Part shown: positions 1 through 7,786 of the stretch, one piece after another
Layout of the letters: each line of letters starts with the position of its first letter
Numbering within the stretch: position 1 is the stretch's first letter
DNA from: Segatella copri
GTDB taxonomy: Bacteria > Bacteroidota > Bacteroidia > Bacteroidales > Bacteroidaceae
DNA: 64,000 nucleotides
NCBI RefSeq assembly: GCF_015074785.1
Contig: NZ_CP042464.1
Span: forward strand, 1,178,001 to 1,242,000
Direction: 5' to 3'
Notes under the pieces: generated by a model
Told to the model about the DNA's origin: nothing
The model's input: the letters and a program-made list of their open reading frames with translations, nothing else
The model's database searches: none
Made by a program: the position numbers and the translations under genes

Positions 1-456
1 GGTATTGCCGGAGGTCCGCTGATCATCGCCATCCTCATCGGCCGTTTCGGCTATCGCATGAAACTGGTAACTTATACGACGACTTCGGCTAATATGATGC
101 TGCGAGAAATAGGACTTGTACTCTTCCTGGCGAGTGTGGGAATCAAGGCTGGAGCCGGATTCTGGGACACAGTAGTACAGGGTGACGGTTTGAAATATGT
201 GGGATGTGGTTTCCTCATCACCGTTATTCCTATCCTCATCATCGGTACAATTGCCCGCCTGAAGTTTAAATTCAACTACTTCACCATCATGGGTATGCTC
301 GCCGGTACTTACACAGACCCTCCTGCATTGGCTTATGCAAATGCTTCTTGCTCTAAAGAAGCTCCAGCTGTAGGATACTCTACGGTTTATCCATTGAGCA
401 TGTTCCTCCGTATCTTTACAGCCCAGATAGTGGTGCTGTTCTTCTGCGGAGCGTAA
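1..456 (+). CDS. AspT/YidE-type putative antiporter, C-terminal part (partial)
   Basis: The reading frame is open from the first base of the window, so only the last 151 residues are present and the true start lies upstream. The fragment is almost entirely hydrophobic, with several membrane helices separated by short loops, and carries the conserved features of the AspT/YidE/YbjL antiporter family: a GGP segment at the start, an [10 protein letters not shown] helix, and a [10 protein letters not shown] re-entrant-like segment followed by [10 protein letters not shown]. Members are inner-membrane exchangers or channels; AspT swaps aspartate for alanine, but the substrate of this one cannot be read from sequence. 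A strong intrinsic terminator follows at 507. It is a separate unit from the decarboxylase genes downstream, which have their own promoter. Confidence 0.8.
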   Translation, partial: GIAGGPLIIAILIGRFGYRMKLVTYTTTSANMMLREIGLVLFLASVGIKAGAGFWDTVVQGDGLKYVGCGFLITVIPILIIGTIARLKFKFNYFTIMGMLAGTYTDPPALAYANASCSKEAPAVGYSTVYPLSMFLRIFTAQIVVLFFCGA

Positions 457-506
457 GACTTACAAAAGTTAACAAAACAACTGGAAATAGTTATAAATTA
501 TAAAAG

Positions 507-541
507 AGGTGCACAAAGACAAAAATTTGTGCACCTTTTTT
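507..541 (+). terminator. Intrinsic terminator of the antiporter gene
   Basis: An 11-bp perfect stem (507-517 with 526-536) is followed by a run of T residues. It lies 50 bases past the stop codon. Confidence 0.9.
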
Positions 542-542
542 G

Positions 543-572
543 TTGTCTTTTCAGAAATTCTTCGTACCTTTG
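543..572 (+). promoter_or_regulatory. Bacteroidota-type promoter for the decarboxylase genes
   Basis: TACCTTTG at 565-572 matches the -7 consensus TAnnTTTG, and a TTG at 543-545 sits about 19 bases upstream as a -33 element. It predicts a roughly 100-base leader before the ATG at 680. A small hairpin (AGGAAC/GTTCCT, about 613-631) lies in that leader. Confidence 0.7.
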
Positions 573-679
573 AGCACAAGAAATAAACCTAATGAATCTA
601 CTAGGAACAGCTATCGTTCCTATATGATGCAGATTTTTTCGAAATATGAAACAATAACCCTATAAACGTTAGTAAGCGT

Positions 680-1708
680 ATGAAGAAATTGGGATTTCTG
701 ATAACCATGCTAGTCATCACGTCCTTGCCCGCTTGGAGTCAAGGAGCCAAAAGTATCCGTATTACGGAGGTGATGACCGACAACCGTACCAATCTTGTAG
801 ATGAGTACGGGCAGCACAAACCATGGGTGGAATTGAGCAATTCCTCCTTTACCACGTATAATGTGCGTGGTATGTTCCTAACCACCGACCGAAGGGTTCT
901 CGACAAGAAAATGTCGCCTGAAGCTCGCCGACAGCTGATGTGTCCATTGCCTAACAATGAACCACGAACCACACTGGGAGGCAAGAAGAGCATCGTTATC
1001 TTCGACAGCAGTTCCTGGTACCAGGATGGCTGGAACGGACAACATTGGAAGGCAAAGAATTCTTCCAACTCGGGACCTTTTCATCTCAATCTTATTCTAC
1101 AGGAAAAGATGCCCAACTGGATAGCACTCTATGACGGAAATGCCGTTGACCTGATAGACTCCGTAAGCGTGCCAGTGTTGGCTGCCGATGAGAGTTTTGA
1201 ACTGAGTAAGGACTTCAAGACATGGGAGAAAGCCATTGCCGGATCAGTAACTCCAGGCTATCTGCCTCAAAACACAGGTTTGAGTAAAGCCCAGCAATTG
1301 AAGAAAAGCGACCCATACGGAATAGGAATCGCCGTACTTTCAATGGGAATCGTATTTGCCTGCCTTGCTCTCCTCTTCATCGTGTTCTGGGTTTTCGGAG
1401 CCTACATGAAACATAAACAGCGCATCGCCCGTGCTACTGAGAAGCACGCCACCTTATTATATAAGACAGGAAAGAAGACCATCGAGGTTACTCAAGACCT
1501 CAGTCATAAGACCAACGTGATTCTGAAAGATGGTTTAGAAACCAAGGGTATTGATAAGGAGATTTACATGGCAGTCATCTCCCTTGCATTACAGGAATAT
1601 TTAGAAGATGTTCATGATGTAGAATCCGGCATTATCACCATCAAGCCAAAACAGACCAGATGGAATGCTCCGAAATTCAACAACAACAATAACAACGTTA
1701 AAATATAG
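680..1708 (+). CDS. Lamin-tail-like domain fused to OadG (decarboxylase gamma subunit)
   Basis: A 342-residue protein with an N-terminal signal peptide (MKKLGFLITMLVITSLPAWS), then a lamin-tail-like domain (about residues 23-195, opening with IRITEVMTDN and ending near SVTPGYLPQN). One membrane helix follows at about 215-240 (GIGIAVLSMGIVFACLALLF), and the rest is a cytoplasmic OadG-like tail. OadG anchors the soluble carboxyltransferase and biotin carrier to the membrane beta subunit of Na+-pumping decarboxylases (oxaloacetate or methylmalonyl-CoA). The periplasmic lamin-tail part is an add-on of this lineage whose role is unknown. It is followed 5 bases later by the biotin carrier gene. The tail ends in an Asn run. 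Confidence 0.8.
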   Translation: MKKLGFLITMLVITSLPAWSQGAKSIRITEVMTDNRTNLVDEYGQHKPWVELSNSSFTTYNVRGMFLTTDRRVLDKKMSPEARRQLMCPLPNNEPRTTLGGKKSIVIFDSSSWYQDGWNGQHWKAKNSSNSGPFHLNLILQEKMPNWIALYDGNAVDLIDSVSVPVLAADESFELSKDFKTWEKAIAGSVTPGYLPQNTGLSKAQQLKKSDPYGIGIAVLSMGIVFACLALLFIVFWVFGAYMKHKQRIARATEKHATLLYKTGKKTIEVTQDLSHKTNVILKDGLETKGIDKEIYMAVISLALQEYLEDVHDVESGIITIKPKQTRWNAPKFNNNNNNVKI

Positions 1709-1713
1709 AAACT

Positions 1714-2199
1714 ATGGCAAAGTACGAATATAAGGTTAAAGGCGTAGATTACGTCGTTGAAATACAGGATATTGAAGGCAATATCGCCAATGTAACCGTG
1801 AATGGAATTCCATTCGAAGTGGAAATGAAACAGCCGGTTAAGAGCAGTAAGCAGAAAGTGAAGTTAACTGATGGACAAAACAACATTTCTGCCAGCTCTG
1901 TTGCAAGCGCAGGTTCTGCTGCAGGTTCAAGTTCTGCAGCAAGTTCTGATTCTGCTTCATCAAGCAAACAAGCAACTCCTGCTGCAGGCAAACCAGTTGT
2001 TGCCCCTCTGCCTGGTACTATCAACGAAATCAAGGTGAAAGTCGGTGACAAGATGAACACAGGCGATACTGTTGTCGTTCTCGAAGCCATGAAGATGCAG
2101 AACAACATCGATGCAGAAACTTCAGGAACCATTACCAGCATCAACGTGAACAAGGGAGACGCAGTAATGGAAGGAGACACGCTTGTTACGATCGCGTAA
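1714..2199 (+). CDS. Biotin carboxyl carrier subunit of a Na+-pumping decarboxylase
   Basis: A 161-residue biotinyl protein. A short N-terminal domain (1-50) is joined by a Ser/Ala-rich flexible linker (about 58-90) to a C-terminal biotinyl domain carrying the EAMKM biotinylation motif; the modified lysine should be Lys127. Such carriers shuttle the carboxyl group from the alpha (carboxyltransferase) subunit to the membrane beta subunit, where decarboxylation drives Na+ export. The flanking OadG and beta-subunit genes support this over acetyl-CoA carboxylase BCCP. In Bacteroidota the likely complex is methylmalonyl-CoA decarboxylase of the propionate pathway, but oxaloacetate decarboxylase is possible. 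No alpha subunit is encoded in this window. Confidence 0.88.
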   Translation: MAKYEYKVKGVDYVVEIQDIEGNIANVTVNGIPFEVEMKQPVKSSKQKVKLTDGQNNISASSVASAGSAAGSSSAASSDSASSSKQATPAAGKPVVAPLPGTINEIKVKVGDKMNTGDTVVVLEAMKMQNNIDAETSGTITSINVNKGDAVMEGDTLVTIA

Positions 2200-2251
2200 T
2201 AAGCTGTTTAGACAAAAAGCTAATGATTACTCTTCCAATCAAAAGACTAAT

Positions 2252-2326
2252 CATAAAGTTCAATGTTCAATGTTCAACTTTCAAAGTTCAAAGTAAATCA
2301 ATGTCTAACTTTCAAAGTTCAAAGTA
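2252..2326 (+). repeat. Heptamer-type intergenic repeat (AGTTCAA family)
   Basis: Between the biotin carrier and beta-subunit genes, tandem imperfect units of AGTTCAA follow the core TAATCATAAAGTTCAA, and the stretch CTTTCAAAGTTCAAAGTAAAT is nearly duplicated. The same core recurs upstream of hisF and inside the DUF3987 gene. Confidence 0.85.
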
Positions 2327-2330
2327 AATT

Positions 2331-3479
2331 ATGGATTTCATCATACAAAACTTCAATGAGTTTCTTACCTTTACAGGCTTTGCCAACGCCTCGGCAGGAA
2401 ACCTCATCATGATTCTGGTGGGAGCACTCTTTATCTGGCTCGCCATCAAGAAAGATTTTGAGCCGCTGCTCCTGGTTCCTATCGGATTGGGAATCATTCT
2501 TGGCAACATTCCATTCCGTGCCGATGCAGGACTCGAAATAGGTTTATACGAAGACAACTCCGTTCTGAACATCTTCTACCAGGGAGTGAAACAGGGCTGG
2601 TACCCGCCACTCGTATTCCTGGGCATTGGAGCCATGACCGACTTCTCTGCGCTCATTTCCAACCCGAAGCTCATCCTGATTGGAGCCGCTGCCCAATTTG
2701 GAATCTTCGGCGCCTACATGATTGCACTGGCTCTGGGATTCGAACCTAACCAGGCAGCTGGCATTGCCATTATCGGAGGAGCAGACGGACCAACCGCCAT
2801 CTTCCTGAGCAGCAAACTGAGTCCGAACCTCATGGGAGCCATTGCGGTTTGCGCCTACTCTTACATGGCACTGGTGCCTGTAATCCAGCCACCTTTGATG
2901 CGACTGCTTACAACCAAGAAAGAGCGCGTCATCAAGATGAAACCGGCACGTCAGGTTTCACAGACCGAAAAGATTCTCTTCCCTATCATCGGTCTGCTTC
3001 TCACCACCTTCATCGTTCCATCCGGTTTGCCATTATTAGGAATGCTGTTCTTCGGAAATCTTCTGAAAGAGAGTGGAAAGACAACCCGACTCGCAAAGAC
3101 AGCAAGCAGCAGCTTGAATGATATTGTCGTCATCCTCCTCGGCCTGACCGTAGGCTGTTCTACCCAAGCTTCAGAGTTTCTGACATTAAACACCATCAAA
3201 ATCTTTGCTCTCGGTGCTCTTGCTTTCATCATCGCATCGGCAAGCGGAATCTTATTCGTCAAGCTGATGAATCTCTTCTTGCCAAAAGGCAAGAAACTGA
3301 ACCCACTTATCGGAAACGCTGGAGTGAGTGCCGTACCAATGAGTGCACGCATCTCCAACAACCTAGGCCTGGAATACGACCGCCACAACTTCCTTCTCAT
3401 GCACGCCATGGGACCAAACGTTGCGGGAGTCATCGGTTCTGCCGTTGCAGCCGGAGCTTTGCTGGGATTCTTCAATTAA
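2331..3479 (+). CDS. Na+-translocating decarboxylase beta subunit (OadB/MmdB family)
   Basis: A 382-residue polytopic membrane protein with about nine or more hydrophobic helices, matching the usual family length. It carries the family signature GGADGPTAIF near residue 145, containing the Asp used in Na+ and proton handling, and the C-terminal HAMGPNVAGVIGSA segment. The protein decarboxylates the carboxybiotin of the carrier subunit and couples this to outward Na+ transport across the inner membrane. It is the last gene of the oadG-biotin carrier-beta cluster and is followed by a large hairpin terminator. A repeat-filled 130-base gap separates it from the carrier gene, but the same orientation and no visible new promoter suggest cotranscription. 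Confidence 0.9.
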   Translation: MDFIIQNFNEFLTFTGFANASAGNLIMILVGALFIWLAIKKDFEPLLLVPIGLGIILGNIPFRADAGLEIGLYEDNSVLNIFYQGVKQGWYPPLVFLGIGAMTDFSALISNPKLILIGAAAQFGIFGAYMIALALGFEPNQAAGIAIIGGADGPTAIFLSSKLSPNLMGAIAVCAYSYMALVPVIQPPLMRLLTTKKERVIKMKPARQVSQTEKILFPIIGLLLTTFIVPSGLPLLGMLFFGNLLKESGKTTRLAKTASSSLNDIVVILLGLTVGCSTQASEFLTLNTIKIFALGALAFIIASASGILFVKLMNLFLPKGKKLNPLIGNAGVSAVPMSARISNNLGLEYDRHNFLLMHAMGPNVAGVIGSAVAAGALLGFFN

Positions 3480-3529
3480 AAGTTGAGCCACCAAGCTATC
3501 CCTCCAGGATAAGCACATAAAAAATAGAA

Positions 3530-3590
3530 TCGCCCTGAAAGGACAAAAGCATCTTACATCCAATGCTTTCCCTTTCTGGGCGACTTTTTT
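3530..3590 (+). terminator. Long two-part hairpin terminator
   Basis: An outer stem (3530-3542 with 3571-3583, TCGCCC/GGGCGA plus GAAAGG/CCTTTC) encloses an inner 7-bp stem (3546-3552 with 3563-3569) and ends in a T run. It may serve the decarboxylase genes and, in reverse, the convergent DUF4738 gene. Confidence 0.85.
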
Positions 3591-3600
3591 ATTTCTTTTT

Positions 3601-4404
3601 TTAGCTCTTAACCCGCATTCTCATTTTTCCTTCAAAGGAAATGATAACCTCAACCTGATAACTCAAACTGCTGTCAGGCATTGCCAGAACAGCAAGATAA
3701 TGAATGCCAGATTCATCTATCTTATTGAATACGATGTCGCTCAATATAGACTGGTCCAAGAAAGAAGCAGGAACCTGCTTATCGAAATCCTTCTTATGAA
3801 AATCACGAGAGAACAGACAGTTGGCACCATGATAAACATGCAAGTTCACAATATTATCATAATAAACATTGTCTACCTCAACACCATCATCATTATAAGA
3901 ACTCTTGTAGACCTTATAACTTGTTGGGTTAACCTGTACGTAGAGATGATATTTCTCATCGCCCCTTACAACCACCGTATCACGTTTAATCAGCGTATTC
4001 TGATTCAGCGCCACGGAAACATGGTTGTGGATGAACTGCTGCAAATAAGACTTATCTTCCGTCTTCACCAGCTTAACCACATCCCCATTCTGCACCTTAA
4101 ACTGGAAAATATGCTCAGCCTGTTTTACGATCGGATATTTTGCAATATTAGCACCCTTCATTACAAGCGTATCGCCAGCAATGTAGAAGTAGACAGGCTG
4201 ACTGGTAGAATCAGGATAATAAATCGTATCGCCTTTTACGCGGAACGCCACATCATCCTCATCGTCATCGTTTAGCCAAATGCCTTGCAACATTTTCTTA
4301 GCCGCAGTATCTTCCTTTACTTCCTGTTGCTTTTCGGCCTTCTGCCCACAAGCAACAAGAGTCAAGATACAACTGAGCAGCCATAAATTAACTATCTTTT
4401 TCAT
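3601..4404 (-). CDS. DUF4738-type lipoprotein
   Basis: A 267-residue protein with a lipoprotein signal peptide: a hydrophobic helix ending in LTLVAC, with Cys19 as the probable lipidation site. After a charged linker the mature part is all-beta in character with repeated short strands (GDTIYY, GDTLVMKG, KRDTVVV), resembling DUF4738 proteins of Prevotella and Bacteroides. No enzymatic motif is visible and its function is unknown; the membrane anchor suggests an envelope role. It is encoded convergently with the decarboxylase genes and in the same direction as rfbC upstream, with a 45-base gap, so it may be read through from the rfbC promoter. Confidence 0.7.
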   Translation of the reverse strand: MKKIVNLWLLSCILTLVACGQKAEKQQEVKEDTAAKKMLQGIWLNDDDEDDVAFRVKGDTIYYPDSTSQPVYFYIAGDTLVMKGANIAKYPIVKQAEHIFQFKVQNGDVVKLVKTEDKSYLQQFIHNHVSVALNQNTLIKRDTVVVRGDEKYHLYVQVNPTSYKVYKSSYNDDGVEVDNVYYDNIVNLHVYHGANCLFSRDFHKKDFDKQVPASFLDQSILSDIVFNKIDESGIHYLAVLAMPDSSLSYQVEVIISFEGKMRMRVKS

Positions 4405-4449
4405 GATGAGTTCTTTAAATAAATTAATCGGTAAAAGCTAATGCCAATT

Positions 4450-5004
4450 CTACTCGAAATAATCAGCCTCTCCGAAAGACTTTGCCTTGGTTCTGTCTTT
4501 TTCTGACGTAAGCACCTCAACTCCTTCAATAGGCCATTTTATTCCGATAGTAGGATCATCCCAATGAATACTGGCTTCGTAATCAGGAGCATAAACATTA
4601 TCTACTTTATAAGTAAAGATGGCTTCGTCACTCAGTACCAGAAAACCATGGGCAAAACCGCGAGGAATGAAAAACTGACGTTTGTTCTCTCCACTCAGTT
4701 CAACCATTACATATTTACCGAAAGTCTTACTGCCCTTTCTCAAGTCAACAGCTACATCCAGCACGCAGCCTTTGATGACACGCACCAACTTAGCCTGTGA
4801 GAATTCACCTTTCTGATAATGCAGTCCTCTGAGCACCCCACGACTAGACATTGACTCATTGTCTTGCACAAACTCCACATGCCCTCCAACGTGAGCATCA
4901 AAGTCAGCCTGCTTCCATGCTTCAAAGAAATAGCCGCGAGCATCATCAAATACCCGAGGTTCTATCAGCCAGACTCCTTCAATTTCTGTCTCTGTATATT
5001 TCAT
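4450..5004 (-). CDS. rfbC: dTDP-4-dehydrorhamnose 3,5-epimerase
   Basis: A 184-residue RmlC-type cupin, the normal family length. Visible signatures are the N-terminal GVWLIEPRVFDDARGYFFE, the catalytic-base region RGLHYQ, and CVLDVAVDLRKGSKTFGKY with the catalytic Asp. FIPRGFAHGF and the substrate-binding Tyr in IFTYKVD are also present. It epimerises C3 and C5 of dTDP-4-keto-6-deoxy-glucose on the way to dTDP-L-rhamnose for surface polysaccharides. The partner genes rfbA, rfbB and rfbD are not in this window, so it is unlinked here. Its promoter is divergent from that of the HU-SPOR gene. Confidence 0.95.
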   Translation of the reverse strand: MKYTETEIEGVWLIEPRVFDDARGYFFEAWKQADFDAHVGGHVEFVQDNESMSSRGVLRGLHYQKGEFSQAKLVRVIKGCVLDVAVDLRKGSKTFGKYVMVELSGENKRQFFIPRGFAHGFLVLSDEAIFTYKVDNVYAPDYEASIHWDDPTIGIKWPIEGVEVLTSEKDRTKAKSFGEADYFE

Positions 5005-5031
5005 TGATTTATACCTTATTTATTTTAGGCA

Positions 5032-5062
5032 CAAAGGTAATACTTTTTCCCGAAACGACAAA
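5032..5062 (-). promoter_or_regulatory. Promoter of rfbC
   Basis: On the minus strand TTTG (5059-5062), a 19-base spacer and TACCTTTG (5032-5039) match the Bacteroidota consensus exactly. The predicted leader is about 20 bases. Confidence 0.8.
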
Positions 5063-5110
5063 ACAAATTAGACTTTTTATGATTTCATCGAAAATTTTCT
5101 CTATTTTCTG

Positions 5111-5141
5111 TTGGTCATTTCCGAAAAAATCACTACCTTTG
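5111..5141 (+). promoter_or_regulatory. Promoter of the HU-SPOR gene, directly abutting its start codon
   Basis: TTGG at 5111-5114, 19 bases, TACCTTTG at 5134-5141. Transcription should begin near 5146-5148, which is the GTG start codon itself (see findings). Confidence 0.75.
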
Positions 5142-5146
5142 CAAAC

Positions 5147-6259
5147 GTGAATAGACTAGAAAGACATATAGAGATCCTACTTTTGAGCAACGATTGCGTG
5201 ATTGTCCCAGGATTTGGTGGCTTCATGGCTCATCATGTAGATGCGCGTTACGATGGCAGAGACAGCATGTTTTTGCCACCGCTGAGAACTATTGGCTTTA
5301 ACCCACAGCTCCAGATGAACGATTCTCTCCTTGCACTTTCGTATGTTGAAGCATACGACATCAGCTATCCGGAAGCTTTGAACCACATTACTGATGAGGT
5401 GACAGAGATGCGTCAGACTCTGGAGAATTCAGGAAAATTTGAACTGAATGATATTGGCACCATCATATTGAACGAAGACGGAAATTATACCTTCGAACCA
5501 TGTGAGGCAGGCATCCTTACACCTGAGTTATATGGCTTGGGCGGCTTAAACATGCTTCCACTCGCGCAGATTTCTGCAGAAGAGGTTCAGAAGACTGAAG
5601 ATTCTGCTGCTTCAATCATTGAAATGCCAGCAAAGACAGTAGAAAACAATCGTACAGAAAGCGAAGTCAAGAATCAGGATAGTAACCAGAAGATGGAGAG
5701 TGGACTCTCTGTCAACAATTCTGTGTTCGTTAACGAAGAAGAAGAATCAAATGCCGAATTCATCAGCATCAAGAAGAGTTGGTTGCGCAATATTGCAGCA
5801 GCCTGCATCGCTCTCATTGCATTCTTCACCTACTCTTCTCCATTGGGAACCCCAACCGTTCAGAAGAGCCAAATCGACACAGGTATGTTGAACCGCATCA
5901 TGCCTAAGGAGATCAATAAAGTTGCGCAACCTCAAGAACTGGTACTTAGTACAGAATCACAGGCAGAAGAGAGCATTCCTGACAAGTCTGTCAACATGGC
6001 TCAGGACAACGAATTGCAAACAGCCTCTTCTTACTACAGCATCGTTTTGGCAAGTCGTGTTACCAAGCGCAATGCTGCCTGCTATGCTGAACTCCTCCAA
6101 AACAAAGGATTCAAGGAAGCTAGGGTGTTGATTACGGATAATAATGTGAAAGTTATATACGGAACATACTCTACCGAGGGCGAAGCTTATACTGCTCTCA
6201 ACCGTTTACACAACTATGATGCTTTTACTGACGGCTGGATTACGAAAGTGAAAGAATAG
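5147..6259 (+). CDS. HU-CCDC81-type and SPOR domain membrane protein
   Basis: I place the start at GTG 5147 because the open frame further upstream (from TTG 5111) runs through the promoter. The product is 370 residues. It has an N-terminal HU/CCDC81-like domain (about 1-125) beginning NRLERHIEILLL with the VPGFGGF loop. A low-complexity acidic region follows, then one membrane helix (about 218-236, NIAAACIALIAFFTYSS) and a C-terminal SPOR domain (about 295-370, beginning SYYSIVLASRV). SPOR domains bind denuded septal peptidoglycan, so a role in division or envelope organisation is likely; the HU-like domain would be cytoplasmic. Closely related architectures are common in Bacteroidetes, with unproven function. 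Confidence 0.8.
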   Translation: MNRLERHIEILLLSNDCVIVPGFGGFMAHHVDARYDGRDSMFLPPLRTIGFNPQLQMNDSLLALSYVEAYDISYPEALNHITDEVTEMRQTLENSGKFELNDIGTIILNEDGNYTFEPCEAGILTPELYGLGGLNMLPLAQISAEEVQKTEDSAASIIEMPAKTVENNRTESEVKNQDSNQKMESGLSVNNSVFVNEEEESNAEFISIKKSWLRNIAAACIALIAFFTYSSPLGTPTVQKSQIDTGMLNRIMPKEINKVAQPQELVLSTESQAEESIPDKSVNMAQDNELQTASSYYSIVLASRVTKRNAACYAELLQNKGFKEARVLITDNNVKVIYGTYSTEGEAYTALNRLHNYDAFTDGWITKVKE

Positions 6260-6296
6260 TTGACAGTTAAGAGTTTATAGTTTATAGCTAGAACAA
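6260..6296 (+). repeat. Short AT-rich heptamer repeat (AGTTTATAG family)
   Basis: AGTTGACAGTTAAGAGTTTA and a second AGTTTATAG unit directly follow the HU-SPOR stop codon. It is the same family as the repeats near cinA, tsaD and map. Confidence 0.7.
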
Positions 6297-6365
6297 AGAG
6301 CAAGGAGTATCGGAAACTTCTACAACACATTATTATAATAAAGACAGAAAAGTAAGAAAAAGAAT

Positions 6366-6902
6366 ATGAAAAGAGTACGTTGTCCTAAGTGCGATAATTT
6401 TATCACCTTCGACGAGACCAAGTATCAGGCAGGTCAGAGTCTCGTTTTCGTTTGTCCTAATTGCAATAAGCAGTTTGGCATCCGAATGGGAGTTTCCAAG
6501 CTCCGCGAAACCCGCAAAGAGGAAAAACTTGACGAGAATGCCAACGAGAAGGGATACGGCTCTATCGTTGTCATCGAGAACGTATTCGCTTACAAACAGG
6601 TCATCCCGCTCCAGTTAGGCGACAACATCATCGGCCGCTACATGAAGAACAGCGGAATCAACTGCCCTATCGAAACCGTAGACCCAAGCGTTGACACGAA
6701 CCATTGCGTAATCAACGTTAGCCGCGACAAGAAAGGCAAATTGAAATATGTACTCCGTGATGGACCAAGTTATACAGGAACTTTCGTTGACAATGAGATT
6801 CTGGGCGACAGAGAACGCCGCGTTATCGAAGACGGAACCCTGTTCACCATCGGAGCAACTTCTATCATTCTCCGCACAGCAGACAGTGAAGAAGAAAACT
6901 AA
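6366..6902 (+). CDS. Zinc-ribbon FHA domain protein
   Basis: A 178-residue soluble protein. The N-terminus (1-40) holds two CxxC pairs (RCPKCDN and VCPNCNK) forming a zinc ribbon of the MJ0042 type. The rest is an FHA domain (about 75-170) with the GDNIIGRYMKNS strand and loop, a TNHCVINV strand where the usual SRxH motif is replaced, and GTFVDNE for the canonical GTxxNG. FHA domains read phosphothreonine, so a signalling or scaffolding role is plausible, though the altered recognition loops make phosphopeptide binding uncertain. No kinase is adjacent. It is followed by a strong terminator. Confidence 0.85.
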   Translation: MKRVRCPKCDNFITFDETKYQAGQSLVFVCPNCNKQFGIRMGVSKLRETRKEEKLDENANEKGYGSIVVIENVFAYKQVIPLQLGDNIIGRYMKNSGINCPIETVDPSVDTNHCVINVSRDKKGKLKYVLRDGPSYTGTFVDNEILGDRERRVIEDGTLFTIGATSIILRTADSEEEN

Positions 6903-6931
6903 GAAGTTTCGATTATCAAAATAAACACTTC

Positions 6932-6976
6932 AAAAGGAGCAATTAGATGTTGGTTTACATCCTATTGCTCCTTTTT
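6932..6976 (+). terminator. Intrinsic terminator after the FHA gene
   Basis: A 12-bp stem (6932-6943 with 6964-6975) with an inner ATGT/ACAT stem, followed by T residues. Confidence 0.88.
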
Positions 6977-7061
6977 CACTTAACGAAAACGTAAAAACAC
7001 GCCATATTTCTAACTTTCTGAAAGAAATCTACTATATTTCGTAATCTTTTTGTTTTTATTT

Positions 7062-7092
7062 TCTTTAAATTAAAAGAAAATGTGTACCTTTG
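7062..7092 (+). promoter_or_regulatory. Promoter of the his gene cluster
   Basis: TACCTTTG at 7085-7092 is a consensus -7 element. The -33 region is weak (CTTT at 7063-7066). A five-codon ORF at 7115-7132 precedes hisH and overlaps its ATG as TAATG. Confidence 0.7.
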
Positions 7093-7131
7093 CATCGAAA
7101 AATAAGAAATAGAAATGAATTACGTTAGGTA

Positions 7132-7770
7132 ATGGATGTAGCAATCGTAAAATATAATGCCGGAAATATCTATTCCGTAGTCAACGCCATGAAGCGTTTA
7201 GGCATCGAACCTGTACTTACAGATGATGCAGAAATGCTCCAGAAGGCAGACCGTGTGCTCTTCCCAGGACAAGGCCAGGCAAGAGAAGCAATGGAATATC
7301 TGAAGGCTCATCAGCTTGATCAAGTAATCAAGAACTTGAAGCAACCCGTCCTGGGCATTTGTGTAGGACAGCAACTCTTGTGCCGCCATTCGGAAGAAGG
7401 TGACGTAGATTGCATCGGAATCTTTGATGTAGAAGTAAAGCGATTCCAGCCTCAGAAACACGAAGACAAGGTGCCTGCTATGGGATGGAATGAAATCTAT
7501 GATTTGAAGACTGACCTTTATAAGGGGTTCGGAAACAGAATGGATTCTGACTCAGACAAGTCTACCGCTGATGCGCTGCTTCATCCCTACTCCTATTTCG
7601 TACATAGTTATTATGTGCCACTCTGCGAGGAGACCATTGCCAAGGCAGAATACATTCTTCCTTATAGCGCATCGCTCCACAAAGATAATTTCTATACCTG
7701 CCAGTTCCATCCGGAAAAGAGCGGAAAGGTGGGAGAACAGATTTTAAAGAACTTTTTAGAGATAAAATAA
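7132..7770 (+). CDS. hisH: Imidazole glycerol phosphate synthase, glutamine amidotransferase subunit
   Basis: A 212-residue class I glutamine amidotransferase. The nucleophile elbow is LGICVGQQLL (Cys in GICVG) and the His-Glu part of the triad is in CQFHPEKSG. The oxyanion segment is LFPGQGQA. HisH releases ammonia from glutamine and passes it to HisF, making imidazole glycerol phosphate and AICAR. It is the first gene of hisH-hisA-hisF-hisIE, with 16 bases to hisA. The other his genes are not in this window. A small acidic insertion near residue 140 (MDSDSDKSTAD) is slightly unusual. Confidence 0.95.
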   Translation: MDVAIVKYNAGNIYSVVNAMKRLGIEPVLTDDAEMLQKADRVLFPGQGQAREAMEYLKAHQLDQVIKNLKQPVLGICVGQQLLCRHSEEGDVDCIGIFDVEVKRFQPQKHEDKVPAMGWNEIYDLKTDLYKGFGNRMDSDSDKSTADALLHPYSYFVHSYYVPLCEETIAKAEYILPYSASLHKDNFYTCQFHPEKSGKVGEQILKNFLEIK

Positions 7771-7786
7771 AAGAGGAAATACTAAT

